Assembly: GCA_016630955.3 (NCBI GenBank)
Contig: CM049993.1
Coordinates: forward strand, 558,001-622,000
From: Didymella arachidicola
Taxonomy: Eukaryota; Ascomycota; Dothideomycetes; Pleosporales; Didymellaceae
Reading direction: 5' to 3'
DNA: 64,000 bases
The notes beneath the pieces were generated by a model. That model did not search any database. It was not told the origin of the DNA and saw nothing but the letters and a program-made list of their open reading frames with translations. The position numbers were made by a program, and so were the translations under genes. Shown here piece after piece: positions 62,961 to 64,000 of the stretch (its first letter is position 1; every line of letters begins with the position of its first letter).

Positions 62961-63455
62961 ATGCCTTCTTCTAATGTCAAAGCGATAATTCACACCCCTC
63001 CCTCCCGGAACTTCATCACAACCCCCTCAGTAGTCCTTTACGGCAGCATATCCCCCACCACACCCTGGCAAGACCACCTCACCGCCTCGCTCTCAGACCT
63101 ACCTATAACTATCATCAACCCGATCTGCACCGCCTGGGACAGTACATGGGTCGAAGATACGTCTGATCCACGCTTTGTCGCGCAGGTCGAGTGGGAGTTG
63201 GATCATGGAAAGCTGGCAGATGTCATTGTGATTTACTTTGTGCCGGGCACGCAGGCGCCGATTAGCTTGTTGGAGTTGGGAACGTATGCGGGGATATACG
63301 GGGGCGAAAAGGTTGTGGTTTGTTGCCCGGAGGGGTTCTGGAAGAGAGGGAATGTCAGGATTGTTTGCGGGCGGTTTGGCGTACAGTGTGTGGACGGGGT
63401 GGACGAGGTGGAGAGGATTGTTAGGGATAAGTTAGTCGCAAAGTTGGAAATCTGA
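62961..63455 (+). CDS. Nucleoside 2-deoxyribosyltransferase-like protein
   Basis: A 164-residue single-exon protein of the fungal nucleoside 2-deoxyribosyltransferase-like group. Diagnostic parts are VVLYGSISPTTPWQDHLTAS, IINPICTAWDSTWVED, FVAQVEWELDHGKLADVIVI and PGTQAPISLLELGTYAG. The last holds the Glu expected at the nucleophile position (SLLELG). Members transfer deoxyribose between bases or are uncharacterised relatives. The usual N-terminal nucleotide-pocket motif is only partly kept. No neighbouring gene suggests a pathway. Confidence 0.78.
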   Translation: MPSSNVKAIIHTPPSRNFITTPSVVLYGSISPTTPWQDHLTASLSDLPITIINPICTAWDSTWVEDTSDPRFVAQVEWELDHGKLADVIVIYFVPGTQAPISLLELGTYAGIYGGEKVVVCCPEGFWKRGNVRIVCGRFGVQCVDGVDEVERIVRDKLVAKLEI

Positions 63456-63801
63456 TATTCTCGACGCTCTTCTCTTAAAGGACTTTGAGTACGCCATGCT
63501 ACAAAATCCATTTCGACTGTTCTTGAACTTCGTAGGCATCAAGGCCGAGAGCCAGGCTGGCACATCAACCTCTCACGCATTTACGGCACTTATTGTTCAA
63601 CTTAGTCTCATTGCACCAGAAACTTGCTCAAGCTTCACAAGTTGCCGGTACTGTACAACCTTGGTGGGCAAGGATGGCTTCTGTCGAGGACAGCCAGTAA
63701 GCTGTTCCTCAAGAGACGGAAGAGGTCAGATCCATGGATTTTCCAAGCGAGCCAAGGAGACGACAAGCAGCTTGTACAAGAGTCGAATCCCGTGGTCAGA
63801 C

Positions 63802-64000
63802 CTAAAGCGTATAAGGCTCCTGCTTCCACGTAACCCTCCTCTCATCCCTCATCCTATCAAACCTCACCACACTCTCCAGCAACACCTGCGCCCCAATTGC
63901 ACAATCCACTTCCTCACAGAACTCTCTCGGATTATGACTCACCCCCTCCCTACACGGGACAAAAATCATACTCGTCGGGCACCGCTTGCTAGCATACACG
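63802..64000 (-). CDS. M20-family amidase, C-terminal end only
   Basis: The 3' end of a gene that continues beyond the right edge of the window. The visible 65 or so residues read KRCPTSMIFVPCREGVSHNP and then EEVDCAIGAQVLLESVVRF. This is the C-terminal signature of the M20 amidohydrolases that act on N-carbamoyl amino acids, allantoate or ureidopropionate. The stop codon is at 63802-63804. Metal-binding motifs would lie outside the window. Confidence 0.7.
   Translation of the reverse strand, partial: VYASKRCPTSMIFVPCREGVSHNPREFCEEVDCAIGAQVLLESVVRFDRMRDERRVTWKQEPYTL

Overview
The window is nuclear DNA of a filamentous ascomycete (Pezizomycotina). A dothideomycete is my best guess. The evidence is short introns of about 45-70 nt with GTRNGT donors and CTRAC-like branch sites, a Zn2Cys6 regulator, a Pex14/Pex33-type peroxin, a PL4 pectin lyase, and AT-rich repeats whose changes look like repeat-induced point mutation (RIP). 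All coordinates and splice sites were worked out by hand from the sequence.

Layout. 1-11.5 kb is gene-poor: one Zn2Cys6 transcription factor (2.2-3.7 kb), possible relics, and a doubtful small membrane-protein gene. 11.6-15.0 kb holds NEW1, an eEF3-like ABC-F ATPase (minus). 15-31.5 kb is an accessory stretch: an F-box-like protein, a decayed gene, a GNAT acetyltransferase followed by a run of 20 G, a secreted rhamnogalacturonan lyase, an intact MFS transporter, a broken MFS transporter, an amidohydrolase with two in-frame stops, a membrane protein of uncertain structure and a secreted CREG-like protein. 32.2-39.4 kb holds conserved genes: RPS30 with a 5-nt microexon, an FMP46-like redox protein and a 1581-residue RRM protein. 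39.6-43.4 kb is a decayed ankyrin-repeat gene. 60.5-64 kb holds a secreted DUF3455 protein, a Pex14/Pex33-like peroxin, a nucleoside 2-deoxyribosyltransferase-like protein and the 3' end of an M20-family amidase gene.

44.5-60.0 kb is a nest of mobile DNA. A 438-bp inverted-repeat element (copy A) has been split by two full-length Ty3/gypsy chromoviruses in opposite orientation (E1, 44685-51880, plus; E2, 52062-59290, minus). Each has intact gag and pol, LTRs that look identical within the element, and a perfect 5-bp target duplication. A second 438-bp copy (B, 59571-60008) lies beside them and shows the uninterrupted sequence.

The most interesting system is in these chromoviruses. Each carries an extra gene between pol and the 3' LTR on the opposite strand to gag-pol, encoding a protein of about 200 residues with a full Zn2Cys6-type cysteine pattern. 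The two copies differ strongly in DNA but mostly at synonymous sites in the cysteine domain, and both keep a TATAAGTA box 53-54 bp before the ATG. Other element features are a TTTTTTA -1 slippery site in the gag/pol overlap, a probable self-priming site (8 nt at the predicted RNA 5' end complementary to the sequence just after the LTR), a triplicated C-x4-C-x2-H motif in the Gag tail, and a highly divergent 3' module (antisense gene plus U3) joined to a nearly conserved gag-pol body.
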